64,000 nucleotides of DNA from Dyadobacter diqingensis. GTDB taxonomy: Bacteria > Bacteroidota > Bacteroidia > Cytophagales > Spirosomataceae. Of this stretch, positions 9,101 to 18,120 are shown piece by piece. The translations under genes and the position numbers were made by a program. Below the pieces are notes generated by a model, which saw only the letters and a program-made list of their open reading frames with translations, was not told where the DNA came from and made no database searches. The DNA lies in contig NZ_JAMXKF010000011.1 of assembly GCF_024220585.1 (NCBI RefSeq), forward strand, positions 124,001 to 188,000, given 5' to 3'. The number at the start of each line of letters is the position of its first letter. Within the stretch, counting starts at the first letter, position 1.

Positions 9101-12100
9101 GATTTTGACAATGCCAATATAGAAAGTATCGAGTTCTGGATGCTTGATCCTTTTGTAAAAGGGAAAAACGGAATTGTCCGTGACGGCTCTGGTCCTGGAA
9201 ATGAAACCAACAATACAACCGGTGGTAAACTGGTCTTCAATTTGGGAGATATTTCAGAAGATGTAATTCCGGATGAACGTTACAATTTTGAGAACGGATT
9301 GCCTCTGACAACTAAGGTTGTTGGCGAAAACGTTGAGCAGACAGTATGGGGACAGGTTACAAAGTCGCAATACCTGATCAATGCTTTCAGTAACGAAGCA
9401 GGAGCCCGCCAGAAGCAGGATGTTGGTTTGGACGGACTAAGCAATGAAGAAGAAAGAGCTTTCTTTAAAAGTTATCTTGACCGCTTGCCGGCTAATATGA
9501 CAGCAGAGGCCAAAGCCAAAATCATGGCGGATCCGTCGGGAGATGATTTTAAATATTTCCTTGGAGAAGAGCAGGATCTTGCTGATCTGAAAATTCTTGC
9601 CCGTTACAAGGATTATATCGGGATGGAAAATAACTCTCCCGAAAGTGCAGGAAACTCGGCAACCGTGACCCCTGCGTCAAGCAGCATACCGGATGGGGAA
9701 GATATGAACGTTGACAATACCATCAACGACAATGAAGCGTATTATGAATATTCGATAGATCTGAAACCAGATCAGATGAAAGTTGGAAACGGTTTTGTCG
9801 TAGACCAGACTGTTACAAAAAGTGAGAACGGCGAAACCCAGAACTGGTATCTGTTCCGTGTTCCGATTAAGGAATTTACAGGACAGGTTGGAACAATCAA
9901 CGGTTTCAAATCCATTCGTTTTATGCGTATGTATCTGGCAGATTTCCAACAGCCGGTAGTGCTTCGTTTTGCACAACTTCAGATGATTGGCCAGCAATAT
10001 CGTAAATACACCTATAATCTGGATGCGGGTGGTTTGCAGGAAGTTCCTGAGCCCTATGATGCCAAATTTACAGTGGGAACGGTAAGTATTGAAGAAAACG
10101 GACAGGCAGCAAGCTCTCTTAACGCATCTGCGAAGAAATATGTCTATCAGCTACCTCCGGGTTGGGAGCGTGATCAGGATTTTACCCAGAGACCAAGTTT
10201 GCAGTTGAATGAGCAATCGATGAGCCTTTGCGTGACCAATCTTCGCGATGGTGATTCAAGAGCTGTTTATAAAAATGTTAACCTTGACCTTTTGTTCCGT
10301 AAACGCCTTCGTATGTATATCCACATGCAGAACGACGACAACGAAAACGGGTTGGTTGGTGCGTTTATGAGATTGGGTACGGATCTTACGCAAAACTATT
10401 ATGAAATTGACATTTCAGGATTACAATCGACGAGAGAAAATGTTACGGTACGTGAAGAAATCTGGCCTGAAAGCAATGAATTGAATATTGCGCTGGCTGA
10501 CTTAATTCGTGCAAAATCTGAAAGAAATAAAGCGATTGATAAAAATCAGAGTGTGCCATATACGATTACCACGGCTGATGGCAGGTATAAGATTACGGTT
10601 GTTGGTAACCCGGATTTAAGTGCGGTACGGGTGATGATGATCGGTATGCGTAACCCGAAATCTGCGGATGAACGTGCAAAAACTTTCTGTATCTGGACCG
10701 ACGAAATGCATGCCGAAGGTTTTGACGAAACAGGCGGCTTTGCAGCGATTGCTCAGCTTAATGCAAAACTGGCGGATTTTGCTACGGTTACGGCCTCAGG
10801 GCGACTTGAAACTTTTGGGTTTGGAAGTGTACAGCAACGCATCGGAGAGCGTTCGAGAAACCTGACCACAGAATACGGTTTCTCCTCAAATATCGCGGTT
10901 GATAAGTTATTGCCGCAACAGTGGGGATTCAGCATTCCGTTGTTTGTAAGTTATGACCGACGCAATGTAAAACCACATTTCGACCCCCTTGATCCAGACA
11001 CACCTTTGTCAACTTCTTTGAGCAATTTACGCTCTGATGAGGAACGGGATGGTTACCGGCGACTCGTTGAGGAGAATGCCGTAAGACGAGGGATTAATTT
11101 CTCCAATGTAAGGAAGATCAAGACCAAACCAGGAGCTCGGAATCATTTCTACGATTTTGAAAACTTCTCCTTTACCTATGCTTTCAGCGATGATACACGC
11201 CGAAATATTTTGACACAGGAATATTCTCAGCGGATGTATAAGGGCGGAATTTCCTACATATATAGTAGTCAGCCGAAGCCGTTTGAACCCTTCAAAAAGA
11301 TGAAGGCAACAAACCGTTACGCTGAATTTATCAGAGACTTCAATCTGACGCTTCTGCCCAATATGGTGTCTGTGAGAGCCGATGTTGACCGCAGGTTTGC
11401 ACGCACGCAGCTTCGTAACTCCGACCTTACGACGGAAGGAATGACGCCAATGTTTGAGAAATATTTCTGGTTTAACCGCTATTACGATTTTGGCTGGAAT
11501 TTGACCAAAAATATGACCCTGATGTACAATGCATCCGCTAACGCCATCATTGATGAACCACAGGGCGATCTGAATACTGCACAAAAGAAAGACTCGCTTT
11601 GGAATAACTTCAAAAAGCTGGGACGTATCAAAAACTTCGATCAGAAGATCAAGCTTACATACCGCTTACCGTTGGACAAAATACCGGCTCTGGACTGGAT
11701 GACGGCAGATTATTCGCATTCGATCGGGTATAATTATCAGGCAAATGCTTTCGGATTGATGGATGCTGATAGTCTGCCTTTTGGTGATATTATCCGGAAC
11801 AGCAGGGAGAGAGGTATCACGGGTAAAGTCGATTTTGTGATGCTCTATAACAAACTGCGTTATCTGAAATTTGCCAATACACCTTCGGCGCAGCGCAAAA
11901 ACTTTGCACGTAGCCCTGGTGATATTGAAGACATCGATATGCGTTCAACCGATATTTTGAAAAACATCACCCGTGTTCTGATGACTGTGCGTGGAATAAA
12001 TGTCAGTTATTCAATTCAGGAAACAACGGCGCTTCCGGGGTATTTGCGGGCTCCAAAATATTTTGGACTTGATAATGCAAATGCACCTGGTTTGGGTTTT

Positions 12101-13309
12101 GTACTTGGACAACAAGACAGAAATTTCCAGACGAAAGCTGCTGCCAACGGATGGATAACAAAAAGCCAAGAGCAGAACCAGCCGTTCCAGCAGACAATTG
12201 CGAAGAATTTTGCGGCCAACACTTCTTTGGAACCCTTCAAAGATTTCAGGATGCAGATTGAGGTGAGGTTGACGAGGCAGGACGCGTATCAGGAATTTTA
12301 CAGACCCGATTCATCGGGTAATTATGCACATCAGAATCCTCTGCGTAACGGCCAGTTCAGCATGTCTTTCATGTCATTCAGAACGGCATTTGCCAAAATC
12401 AGAAAGGATAACTCGTCTCCGGTTTTTGATAAGTTCAGATCTTATCGTGCGGTTCTGCGTGATCGCTTGAATGCTGAAAATGGCAGTGGCGGGGAGTATA
12501 ATGAAAATTCTCAGGATGTTCTGATTTCTTCATTTTTTGCGGCGTATACCGGAAAAGATCCGAAGACGGTCCGTACCAATCCATTCCTGAAATTCCCAAT
12601 GCCAAACTGGGATATCAATTATGATGGTTTGTCGAGAATTCCTGCATTTAAAAGATTATTTAGCAGTTTTACAGTGAAACATAGGTATATGTCGACCTAC
12701 AGTGTTGGTAACTTTACGTCTAATCTGGATTATGAAGCATTGTATGTAAATCTTGCGGTGACCGGGTATCCATTATCTTCCAAAACAAACTATCTGGGTC
12801 AATATGTACCGGTGTTTGCCATGAGCACAATAACATTGTCGGAGAAATTTTCGCCTCTGGTCGGTGTGAATTTCCGGACGCAGAGCCGGATTACAGCAAG
12901 TATTGACTACAACCGCGACAGAACGGTTGCGCTGAATCTCTCGAACGCTCAGGTGGCTGAACTCTTTAATCAGGATTTGACGGTGAACATTGGTTTTACA
13001 AAAAATAATGTTCCGCTGCCGTTTAAGATTAATGGTGTGAAGAAAAAACTGAAAAATGATATGACGATGCAGCTAGGCTTGACTTTCCGTGATACGCGCC
13101 ACATTCAGCGCAAGTTTGACGGCGAAAATATCCCTATCGCTGGTAACATCAACTTCCAGCTGCACCCGACGATCAACTATGTGGTCAACAACCGGCTAAG
13201 CTGCCAGTTCTACTTTGACAAAACATTTAACGACCCGCTGGTGTCCAACTCTTTTTATCGTTCGAGTACATCGGGAGGGGTTCAGTTGAAGTTCAATCTG
13301 GCAGAATAA
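6125..13309 (+). CDS. sprA: SprA, outer-membrane translocon of the type 9 secretion system
   Basis: SprA forms the giant outer-membrane beta-barrel pore of the T9SS and is needed for gliding in motile relatives. The 2394-residue length fits the family (about 2,400). The N-terminus looks like a signal peptide (SSLFKAITISSGALLLATASV), and the long body is rich in beta-strand and N/R/Y residues, ending in SSTSGGVQLKFNLAE. The start is uncertain: an in-frame TAA at 6107-6109 lies five codons before the TTG at 6125, and the next in-frame ATG (6314) would remove the signal peptide, so TTG is preferred. gldF, another gliding-associated gene, lies 3 kb downstream. Confidence 0.95.
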   Translation: MSSTVYSSLFKAITISSGALLLATASVDQKESTAEAFADWAILADTLGDTTRKNVDRSGNQLIMRWKDYYSNKFAQPRPRSPFYLKDPANISTNILLDSSGKIAVTEDIQTPNGNLDFRAPETMDMETYDKELEDRAFKSLLREYSSRQDGKSAMGARGLLPKLDVPPALSKILGDNFLDFKPTGFVALDLGVMHQFIDNPALPIRQRSNTNFIFNEQISINFNANLGDRLGFLTNFDTKASFNFENALKLNYKNPEESFLRKVEAGNINWAINSQLIPGVQNLFGLKTDFQFGRLSATFVASQQRSSKERVTLRGGAQNREFEIRVDNYDENRNFFLSQYFRSKYESALKNTPQITSGVTITRMEVYVTNRTTTTESLRNVVGFTDLGEPTPYQVGNPSLQPIRSNQPADNATNGLYKKLTDNPGFRQVDNTNSSVTSFGFEKTVDYELLRGAKKLVQDREYTYHPQLGYISLTTPLRNDEILGVAYEYTYNGRSYKVGELTEDYQNRKDDEVIALKLIKSSTIRNNTKLPMWDLMMKNVYSLGTSSIDKTGFQLRVIYKDDLTGIDNPNLQESNLANIPLIKVMGLDRLNPVNDLQPDGNFDFVENVTIDTKSGRVFFPVLEPFGSNLNARISEDTYRKKYVFDELYRTTMIDAQQVTEHNKFYIKGSYQSSGGAEVSLPYGVLETSVTVTSGGVPLAAGSDYIVEAQIGRVRILNSSVINSGREIVIEYERPDMFQNQIRTLLGTHLDYVVNRDISLGLTAIRYHEKPAGFLTRVALGNEPVNNTMLGFNINIRKNVPFLTRWLDKLPFLQTKEMSSIQFKAEFAKLIPGVSKEVNNRSLIDDFESTRTVYDLARQPQKWRLSAVPAAYRQGFDGKTLDYGFKRAKISAYVIDNLFGGSAGLGGSAQAPGNITDEDRQNVYEKLYLPRDIFPNRSVSGLINYPQNVLDIAYYPTERGIYNYNTDLDVNGRLKNPRQNFGGLSRAITSDNDFDNANIESIEFWMLDPFVKGKNGIVRDGSGPGNETNNTTGGKLVFNLGDISEDVIPDERYNFENGLPLTTKVVGENVEQTVWGQVTKSQYLINAFSNEAGARQKQDVGLDGLSNEEERAFFKSYLDRLPANMTAEAKAKIMADPSGDDFKYFLGEEQDLADLKILARYKDYIGMENNSPESAGNSATVTPASSSIPDGEDMNVDNTINDNEAYYEYSIDLKPDQMKVGNGFVVDQTVTKSENGETQNWYLFRVPIKEFTGQVGTINGFKSIRFMRMYLADFQQPVVLRFAQLQMIGQQYRKYTYNLDAGGLQEVPEPYDAKFTVGTVSIEENGQAASSLNASAKKYVYQLPPGWERDQDFTQRPSLQLNEQSMSLCVTNLRDGDSRAVYKNVNLDLLFRKRLRMYIHMQNDDNENGLVGAFMRLGTDLTQNYYEIDISGLQSTRENVTVREEIWPESNELNIALADLIRAKSERNKAIDKNQSVPYTITTADGRYKITVVGNPDLSAVRVMMIGMRNPKSADERAKTFCIWTDEMHAEGFDETGGFAAIAQLNAKLADFATVTASGRLETFGFGSVQQRIGERSRNLTTEYGFSSNIAVDKLLPQQWGFSIPLFVSYDRRNVKPHFDPLDPDTPLSTSLSNLRSDEERDGYRRLVEENAVRRGINFSNVRKIKTKPGARNHFYDFENFSFTYAFSDDTRRNILTQEYSQRMYKGGISYIYSSQPKPFEPFKKMKATNRYAEFIRDFNLTLLPNMVSVRADVDRRFARTQLRNSDLTTEGMTPMFEKYFWFNRYYDFGWNLTKNMTLMYNASANAIIDEPQGDLNTAQKKDSLWNNFKKLGRIKNFDQKIKLTYRLPLDKIPALDWMTADYSHSIGYNYQANAFGLMDADSLPFGDIIRNSRERGITGKVDFVMLYNKLRYLKFANTPSAQRKNFARSPGDIEDIDMRSTDILKNITRVLMTVRGINVSYSIQETTALPGYLRAPKYFGLDNANAPGLGFVLGQQDRNFQTKAAANGWITKSQEQNQPFQQTIAKNFAANTSLEPFKDFRMQIEVRLTRQDAYQEFYRPDSSGNYAHQNPLRNGQFSMSFMSFRTAFAKIRKDNSSPVFDKFRSYRAVLRDRLNAENGSGGEYNENSQDVLISSFFAAYTGKDPKTVRTNPFLKFPMPNWDINYDGLSRIPAFKRLFSSFTVKHRYMSTYSVGNFTSNLDYEALYVNLAVTGYPLSSKTNYLGQYVPVFAMSTITLSEKFSPLVGVNFRTQSRITASIDYNRDRTVALNLSNAQVAELFNQDLTVNIGFTKNNVPLPFKINGVKKKLKNDMTMQLGLTFRDTRHIQRKFDGENIPIAGNINFQLHPTINYVVNNRLSCQFYFDKTFNDPLVSNSFYRSSTSGGVQLKFNLAE

Positions 13310-13387
13310 AATTTCGATTTGGAAAATACAAAGTACATCCTGTAATTTGCGTCTGAAATACGTTTCGAAACTTACTCTAATTATATC

Positions 13388-13768
13388 ATGAATTTCCCTT
13401 CAGAACTAAAGTACACAGAAGATCACGAATGGATCCGTATTGAAGGAGATACGGCATTTATCGGAATTACAGATCACGCTCAGAAAGAATTGGGTGATAT
13501 CGTGTATGTAGATATTAATACAGTTGGGGATTCACTCGAAAAAGGGGAGGTCTTTGGCTCAGTTGAGGCTGTGAAGACAGTTTCTGATTTGTTTATTCCT
13601 GTTGCCGGAACGGTAACGGAGGTGAACGACGAGTTGGATAGCGAACCTGAATTGGTAAACTCTGATCCATACGGACGCGGTTGGATGGTTAAAATAACTT
13701 TGGCAAATCCTGACGATACGGAAGGATTACTTTCTGTCGAAGATTATAAACAATTCATCGGTGCCTGA
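13388..13768 (+). CDS. gcvH: Glycine cleavage system H protein
   Basis: Lipoyl carrier of the glycine cleavage complex, shuttling the aminomethyl group between the P, T and L proteins. It has 126 residues. The lipoylation site is K63 in FGSVEAVKTVSDL, and the start KYTEDHEWI is typical. Length is standard. It stands alone without gcvP or gcvT, which is common. A strong intrinsic terminator follows directly, so it ends the transcript. Confidence 0.97.
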   Translation: MNFPSELKYTEDHEWIRIEGDTAFIGITDHAQKELGDIVYVDINTVGDSLEKGEVFGSVEAVKTVSDLFIPVAGTVTEVNDELDSEPELVNSDPYGRGWMVKITLANPDDTEGLLSVEDYKQFIGA

Positions 13769-13778
13769 TGAAAGCATT

Positions 13779-13804
13779 AAAGCTCCGAAGGGAGCTTTTT
13801 TTTT
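13779..13804 (+). terminator. Intrinsic terminator after gcvH
   Basis: AAAGCTCC (13779-13786) and GGAGCTTT (13791-13798) form an 8-bp stem with a GAAG tetraloop. A run of nine T residues extends to 13804. Confidence 0.85.
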
Positions 13805-13918
13805 GCTTGTTAAAAAAGATGATGTTTTAATAAAAATGAATGATTCGGATAAAGCGTGCGGTTTATTTCCTCCTGCTTATTTACTGAAAAAATTCATGTA
13901 TTGCGGTCACAACAATTT

Positions 13919-15202
13919 ATGAAAGTACTAATTCGATCAGTTCGAATCATCGATAAGAATTCGCCTTTCAATGGGCAGGTTAAAGACATATTGATCCGGG
14001 ATGGAAAAATTGCTGAGATAGGCGATGGCCTGTCCGATGCCGACGCTCTGGTGAAGGAGGGAAACGGTTTATGTGTTTCGCCGGGATGGGTGGATATGCG
14101 GGTTGCTTCCCGTGATCCTGGTTTTGAGCATAAGGAAGATCTGGATTCGGTCCGGACGACGGCGGCTCACGGAGGGTTTACAGAAATTGTATTGCTTCCT
14201 AATTCTGAGCCGGTAGTGCATAGCAAAGACACGTTAAATTATATCAAAAATTCTGGCCGGGGAGGTTTGGTTACGTTACACGTCGCCGCTTCTGTTACCA
14301 GAAAAGCGCAGGGTGTTGATTTTACCGAAATGATCGACCTCCATACGGCAGGTGCTGTTGCTTTTACTGACGGGGAACATCCGGTACAGAACGCCGACCT
14401 TTTCCTGAAAACAATACTTTATTTGCAGCCGCTGAACGCGTTGCTGATGAATCGGCCGGAAGACAGACAGCTGACTGTTTTTGGCCAGATGCATGAGGGC
14501 ATCACCAGTACGCTGATCGGTATGAAAGGAATGCCGTCGCTGGCGGAAGAAATGATGCTGAACCGTGATTTGAAATTGCTGGAATACGCACTGGAAAAAT
14601 CTACATTTGCACTGACAGGGCAACCTATGCTGCACGTTTCGCTGGTTTCTACAACAGAAGCGGTTGAGCTGATTCGTGAGGCAAAGAGAAAAGGCCTTCC
14701 AGTTACCTGTGATGTTGCGGCGCATCAGCTTGCTTTTGAGGATAGGGACCTGATTGATTTTGATACAAACCTTAAAGTAAATCCACCTTTCCGTGCGTCT
14801 TCTGATCACGAGGCAATTCGTCGGGGCTTATTGGATGGAACGATTGATGCAATTGTGTCGGATCATAACCCGCATGACGAGGAATGCAAAAATCTGGAAT
14901 TTGATCATGCTGACTTTGGTATCACCGGCCTGGAAACAGCATTTTCGCTGGCTGTGATGCATAGCGGGTTAAAGACGGAAGATATTGTTGAGAAACTTAC
15001 CTCACAGCCGAGACATATTTTAAGGTTGGCGGAGATTAATATAAATGCGGGATCAGAGGCAAATCTTACATTCTTTGAACCGGAAACAGAATGGGTTTTC
15101 GATAAAACTTATTCAAAATCAAAAAACACACCATTCCTTGGAAAAACGTTGAAAGGTGCCGTACGCGGTGTTTTCAATAACGACCGTCTGGATTGGTATT
15201 AA
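13919..15202 (+). CDS. Dihydroorotase-like protein lacking metal ligands (PyrC' type)
   Basis: Amidohydrolase-fold protein of 427 residues, closest in layout to type I dihydroorotase of pyrimidine synthesis. Conserved pieces include PGWVDMRVASRDPGFEHKEDL (residues 55-75), SDHNPHDEEC and GITGLETA. The catalytic DxHxH motif is replaced by D59-M-R61-V-A63, and the HxxH-like segment reads LHVSLVST, losing a second His. It is therefore probably catalytically dead and may act as a structural partner of aspartate transcarbamoylase, as known for PyrC' proteins (inference). The ATG at 13919 gives the expected MKVLIRSVRIID start; a longer GTG start at 13856 is less likely. Confidence 0.85.
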   Translation: MKVLIRSVRIIDKNSPFNGQVKDILIRDGKIAEIGDGLSDADALVKEGNGLCVSPGWVDMRVASRDPGFEHKEDLDSVRTTAAHGGFTEIVLLPNSEPVVHSKDTLNYIKNSGRGGLVTLHVAASVTRKAQGVDFTEMIDLHTAGAVAFTDGEHPVQNADLFLKTILYLQPLNALLMNRPEDRQLTVFGQMHEGITSTLIGMKGMPSLAEEMMLNRDLKLLEYALEKSTFALTGQPMLHVSLVSTTEAVELIREAKRKGLPVTCDVAAHQLAFEDRDLIDFDTNLKVNPPFRASSDHEAIRRGLLDGTIDAIVSDHNPHDEECKNLEFDHADFGITGLETAFSLAVMHSGLKTEDIVEKLTSQPRHILRLAEININAGSEANLTFFEPETEWVFDKTYSKSKNTPFLGKTLKGAVRGVFNNDRLDWY

Positions 15203-15212
15203 GTTCATTTCT

Positions 15213-15260
15213 GAATGACAGATAAACTCACCGGGTCTCTGGTTTGTTAATCTGTCATTC
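15213..15260. repeat. 11-bp inverted repeat between PyrC'-like and DUF4199 genes
   Basis: GAATGACAGAT (15213-15223) is repeated inverted as ATCTGTCATTC (15250-15260), with additional AAAC/GTTT pairing inside. There is no T-run, so it is a stem-loop rather than a classical terminator. Confidence 0.6.
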
Positions 15261-15274
15261 TATCATTAATTATC

Positions 15275-15835
15275 ATGAAATCAATATTAGCGTATTTTGA
15301 CAAGCCACTTTTAAAGGTGTCGCTTGTTTTTGGATTTATTACCGGAATTCTTGCTTTTGCTTTTTTTCTCGGATTGTATGCAATCGGGATTGTACCGTTG
15401 GGAAATAATAAAGTGATGGATATCGGTATTCACGCGATTATGATCGCGGGCGCTTGCTGGTATTTCAGGAAAAAGATCGGGAATGGATTTCTGCATTTAT
15501 GGGAAGCACTCACGATCGGATATGCCGTGAATACCATTGGTGCCTTTATTAACGGCTGGTTGATTTACCTGTTTATAACTTATATCGATCCGTCTGTTTT
15601 TACCAATTACCTTCAGGAAATGGGAGCGCTTCTGCAACAGGGAAAAGCGGAGCTGGTAAAAAATATAGGAAATGCGGAATATCTTAAAATGTATGCGAGC
15701 ATCCAGGCCATGGAAACTTCGGAAATTATAACGGACGAGATCAGCAAGAAAACCGTAATGGCCATTATCCCGATTTTGATCATAGCGCTGATTTTGAGGA
15801 AACAGGACTATGGCGTATTTCATAATAAATCCTAA
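15275..15835 (+). CDS. DUF4199 domain membrane protein
   Basis: A 186-residue integral membrane protein of unknown function. It has four predicted hydrophobic segments (about residues 13-37, 47-62, 75-100 and 160-178) and a polar, likely helical loop (about 105-155) between the third and fourth. This layout fits DUF4199 proteins of Bacteroidota. A second DUF4199 gene follows after 57 bp. The pair sits between the PyrC'-like gene and gldF. Confidence 0.8.
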   Translation: MKSILAYFDKPLLKVSLVFGFITGILAFAFFLGLYAIGIVPLGNNKVMDIGIHAIMIAGACWYFRKKIGNGFLHLWEALTIGYAVNTIGAFINGWLIYLFITYIDPSVFTNYLQEMGALLQQGKAELVKNIGNAEYLKMYASIQAMETSEIITDEISKKTVMAIIPILIIALILRKQDYGVFHNKS

Positions 15836-15892
15836 ATTTGTCAATAACCAGTTTTAAACCCATACTAACCTAAACCTGTACACGAAATACCT

Positions 15893-16408
15893 ATGGAAGA
15901 ACAAGCTTCTAGCGCACGCACCGCACTTAAATACGGAATTCTCACCTCAGTAGCTGTTATCGTTTACACAACAATATTATATGTATCAGGACTGTCGCTA
16001 AACAAATGGCTGCCGATGTTGGCCTACGTGATTTTGATCATTGGTATTATACTGGCCATGAAAGAATTCCGGGATAACAACAAAGGATTTATGGGGTATG
16101 GTGAGGGGTTAGGGCTTGGAAGTTTGATGTCCGGTGTTTTGGGTTTTATCGCCTCCATGTTTTCTATGTTTTATGTGAAATTTATTGATACCACGATAAC
16201 GGCCCAGATATTGGACAAAGCCCGTGCGGATATGGAAGCGCAAGGACTGGATGACGCACAAATTGATCATTACATGGAATTGTCTCAAAAATTCAGCTCT
16301 CCGGGCATCATGTTTGCCGGAGGAGTTTTTGTGTATATTCTGGCAGGATTTATATTTTCACTGATTATCGCAGCCGTTTTGCGCCGCGAAAAGCCGGTTT
16401 TTGAATAA
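15893..16408 (+). CDS. DUF4199 domain membrane protein (second copy)
   Basis: A 171-residue membrane protein with the same plan as its upstream neighbour: helices at about residues 14-32, 38-54, 72-95 and 140-164. GYGEGLGLGSLMSGVLGF and the acidic loop DKARADMEAQGLDDAQIDHY are typical of DUF4199. It is clearly diverged from the neighbour, so this is an old paralogue pair. The leader contains AACCTAAACC, a common 5' leader sequence type in this group. Function unknown. Confidence 0.82.
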   Translation: MEEQASSARTALKYGILTSVAVIVYTTILYVSGLSLNKWLPMLAYVILIIGIILAMKEFRDNNKGFMGYGEGLGLGSLMSGVLGFIASMFSMFYVKFIDTTITAQILDKARADMEAQGLDDAQIDHYMELSQKFSSPGIMFAGGVFVYILAGFIFSLIIAAVLRREKPVFE

Positions 16409-16476
16409 GTTTTATAGAAACGATTTTCATAAAAAACTGGTAAAGATTCTTCATTTTACTTTTTCACAACAAAAAG

Positions 16477-17205
16477 GTGTTTGCAATTTTTCAAAAGGAG
16501 ATAGGTAGTTTTTTTAATTCCCTCGTTGCCTACATGGTCATGGCAGTCTTTTTGATTGCAGTGGGACTTATCGTATGGGTTTTTCCGGATTCCAATGTAC
16601 TGGATTACGGTTATGCCGACCTGAGCTCTTTTTTTAGTCTGGCGCCTTACGTATTGCTGTTTTTGATCCCTGCTATTACCATGCGTTCTCTTGCGGAAGA
16701 AAGCCGGACGGGAACGCTCGAATTATTGCTGACAAAACCAATCCGTAACTGGGAGCTGATCCTCGGGAAATTCTTTGCCAACTGGATACTGGTGTTATTG
16801 ACCATCCTGCCCACGTTACTTTATTATTACAGTATCTACAAATTAGGAAACCCGGCAGGGAATATTGATTCTGCCGCTGTTTTTGGCTCCTACATCGGTT
16901 TATTCCTTTTTAGCGGGGTGCTTGTGTCCATGGGTATCTGGTCGTCGTCCCTGAACGAAAACCAGATCGTTGCTTTTATCCTCGGTGTTTTTCTTGCCTT
17001 CATCTGGTATGTCGGTTTTGGTTCCGTTTCTTCCCTGCTCGGAAGCGGGTTTGCGGCTGATATTTTTTCCTGGACCGCGCTGGACGAACAATACCGGGCG
17101 CTCGGCAAAGGGTTGGTCGATTCCCGCAATGTTATCTACTTATTCAGCCTGATGGTTTTCTTTCTTTATCTGACCTATCAGCGCGTGGCATTACTTCGGA
17201 AGTAA
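16477..17205 (+). CDS. gldF: GldF, gliding-associated ABC transporter permease
   Basis: ABC-2 type permease of 242 residues with six predicted membrane helices. The N-terminus MFAIFQKEIGSFFNSLVAYM and the RSLAEESRTGTLELLLTKP loop are characteristic of GldF. In Flavobacterium GldF pairs with GldG (auxiliary) and GldA (ATPase); neither gene is in this window and gldG does not follow. The start is a GTG at 16477, giving the family N-terminus. Its stop codon lies inside a short hairpin. Role in gliding is inferred from the family; some carriers do not glide. Confidence 0.88.
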   Translation: MFAIFQKEIGSFFNSLVAYMVMAVFLIAVGLIVWVFPDSNVLDYGYADLSSFFSLAPYVLLFLIPAITMRSLAEESRTGTLELLLTKPIRNWELILGKFFANWILVLLTILPTLLYYYSIYKLGNPAGNIDSAAVFGSYIGLFLFSGVLVSMGIWSSSLNENQIVAFILGVFLAFIWYVGFGSVSSLLGSGFAADIFSWTALDEQYRALGKGLVDSRNVIYLFSLMVFFLYLTYQRVALLRK

Positions 17206-17207
17206 TG
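17189..17207 (+). terminator. Hairpin over the gldF stop codon, possible terminator
   Basis: CATTACTT (17189-17196) and AAGTAATG (17200-17207) form an 8-bp stem with a CGG loop and include the TAA stop. A weaker CCGGT/ACCGG hairpin followed by six T residues lies just downstream, so termination may occur there. Confidence 0.4.
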
Positions 17208-17574
17208 ATTTCTACCGCCGGTTTCTGGCTAAGTACCGGACTTTTTTACTGGTTTATCTGACTGGAATTGCTCCCAAAAGTGCTTATCAAGCCTGCACTG
17301 GCCTGTTTGATCCGTTATGCCAAAATGTTTTTTACATTCTGTTTATTCTTGAACTTTTGAATTGATCTAAGATTCTGCTTTTCACGTATATAATAAAAAG
17401 CACACTAAGATGATCAATTCACCAAGCTTATTGATTGGGGCCGCACCGCCCGGATCAGCAACTATTTCGCATTATGGTAAAAGGCAGGTAATTATATATT
17501 TGCCGGTTAACCAGATCTTGGGAAATTTTATTAGCTTGCCAATAAGAAATGTTAAATTAAATGTTAAGCGACTC
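17208..17574. other. Gap between gldF and the sigma factor gene
   Basis: About 370 bp with no convincing gene. An open frame from the ATG at 17410 runs into the sigma factor, but its 55 extra residues (about 17410-17574) do not resemble sigma factor sequence and a promoter-like TATATTTG sits inside it. No gldG remnant was recognised. Confidence 0.5.
17473..17502 (+). promoter_or_regulatory. Possible promoter of the sigma/anti-sigma pair
   Basis: TATATTTG at 17495-17502 is a full match to TAnnTTTG. The -33 position has only TATGG, a weak fit. If used, transcription would begin near 17509, which supports a translation start downstream (TTG at 17575). Confidence 0.35.
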
Positions 17575-18120
17575 TTGGCGACTAGCAAAGTAAAATATTC
17601 GGAAGAAGAACTGGTGGCGGCGCTCAAACGAAATGAGCGGGCTGCTTTTGAATTCCTCTACGATCACTACTCTGGGGCATTGTTTAATATCATATGCAAA
17701 ACATTGCGTGATGAGGAACGGGCTGCTGATGTTATGCAGGAATCATTTTTGAAGATCTGGAAAAACATTGCCTCGTACAATCCGGAAAAGGGAAGGTTAT
17801 TTACATGGATACTGAATATTGCCCGTAACGGTGCAATTGACGCTGCCCGTGTGGAAGGCAGGAAACCCATGATGGATGATATCGATGATCGGGCCGCTCT
17901 GAACGAGCGGGACACGAGTGAAGAATTAAGTACCACGAGTTCCGAAATAAAATCAATCGTAAATATGCTTCGGCCCGAGCGGAAGATTCTTATTGATATG
18001 GCCTATTTCCAGGGCTATACCCATGAAGAAATTTCCGATGAATTGAAGATTCCGCTAGGTACAGTGAAATCGCGAATCCGAACAGCATTACAAGAGTTAA
18101 AACAATACTTTGCAGTATGA
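17575..18120 (+). CDS. ECF-type RNA polymerase sigma factor
   Basis: Directs RNA polymerase to a set of promoters under control of the anti-sigma factor encoded next. With the TTG at 17575 it has 181 residues. Region 2 covers about 20-90 (FEFLYDHYSGALFNI, QESFLKIWKNI, FTWILNIARN), and region 4 at the C-terminus has a helix-turn-helix (YTHEEISDELKIPLGTVKSRI). An ATG at 17410 would add 55 atypical residues. The last codon overlaps the anti-sigma start (ATGA), so the pair is translationally coupled. The target regulon cannot be read from this window. Confidence 0.9.
   Translation: MATSKVKYSEEELVAALKRNERAAFEFLYDHYSGALFNIICKTLRDEERAADVMQESFLKIWKNIASYNPEKGRLFTWILNIARNGAIDAARVEGRKPMMDDIDDRAALNERDTSEELSTTSSEIKSIVNMLRPERKILIDMAYFQGYTHEEISDELKIPLGTVKSRIRTALQELKQYFAV

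Noticed and set aside
17207..17263. Eighteen-codon frame after gldF as a gldG remnant
   Set aside because: The short peptide shows no likeness to GldG.
17410..17574. Longer N-terminus of the ECF sigma factor from the ATG at 17410
   Set aside because: The extra 55 residues do not resemble sigma factor sequence and contain a promoter-like TATATTTG; the TTG at 17575 gives a normal length.
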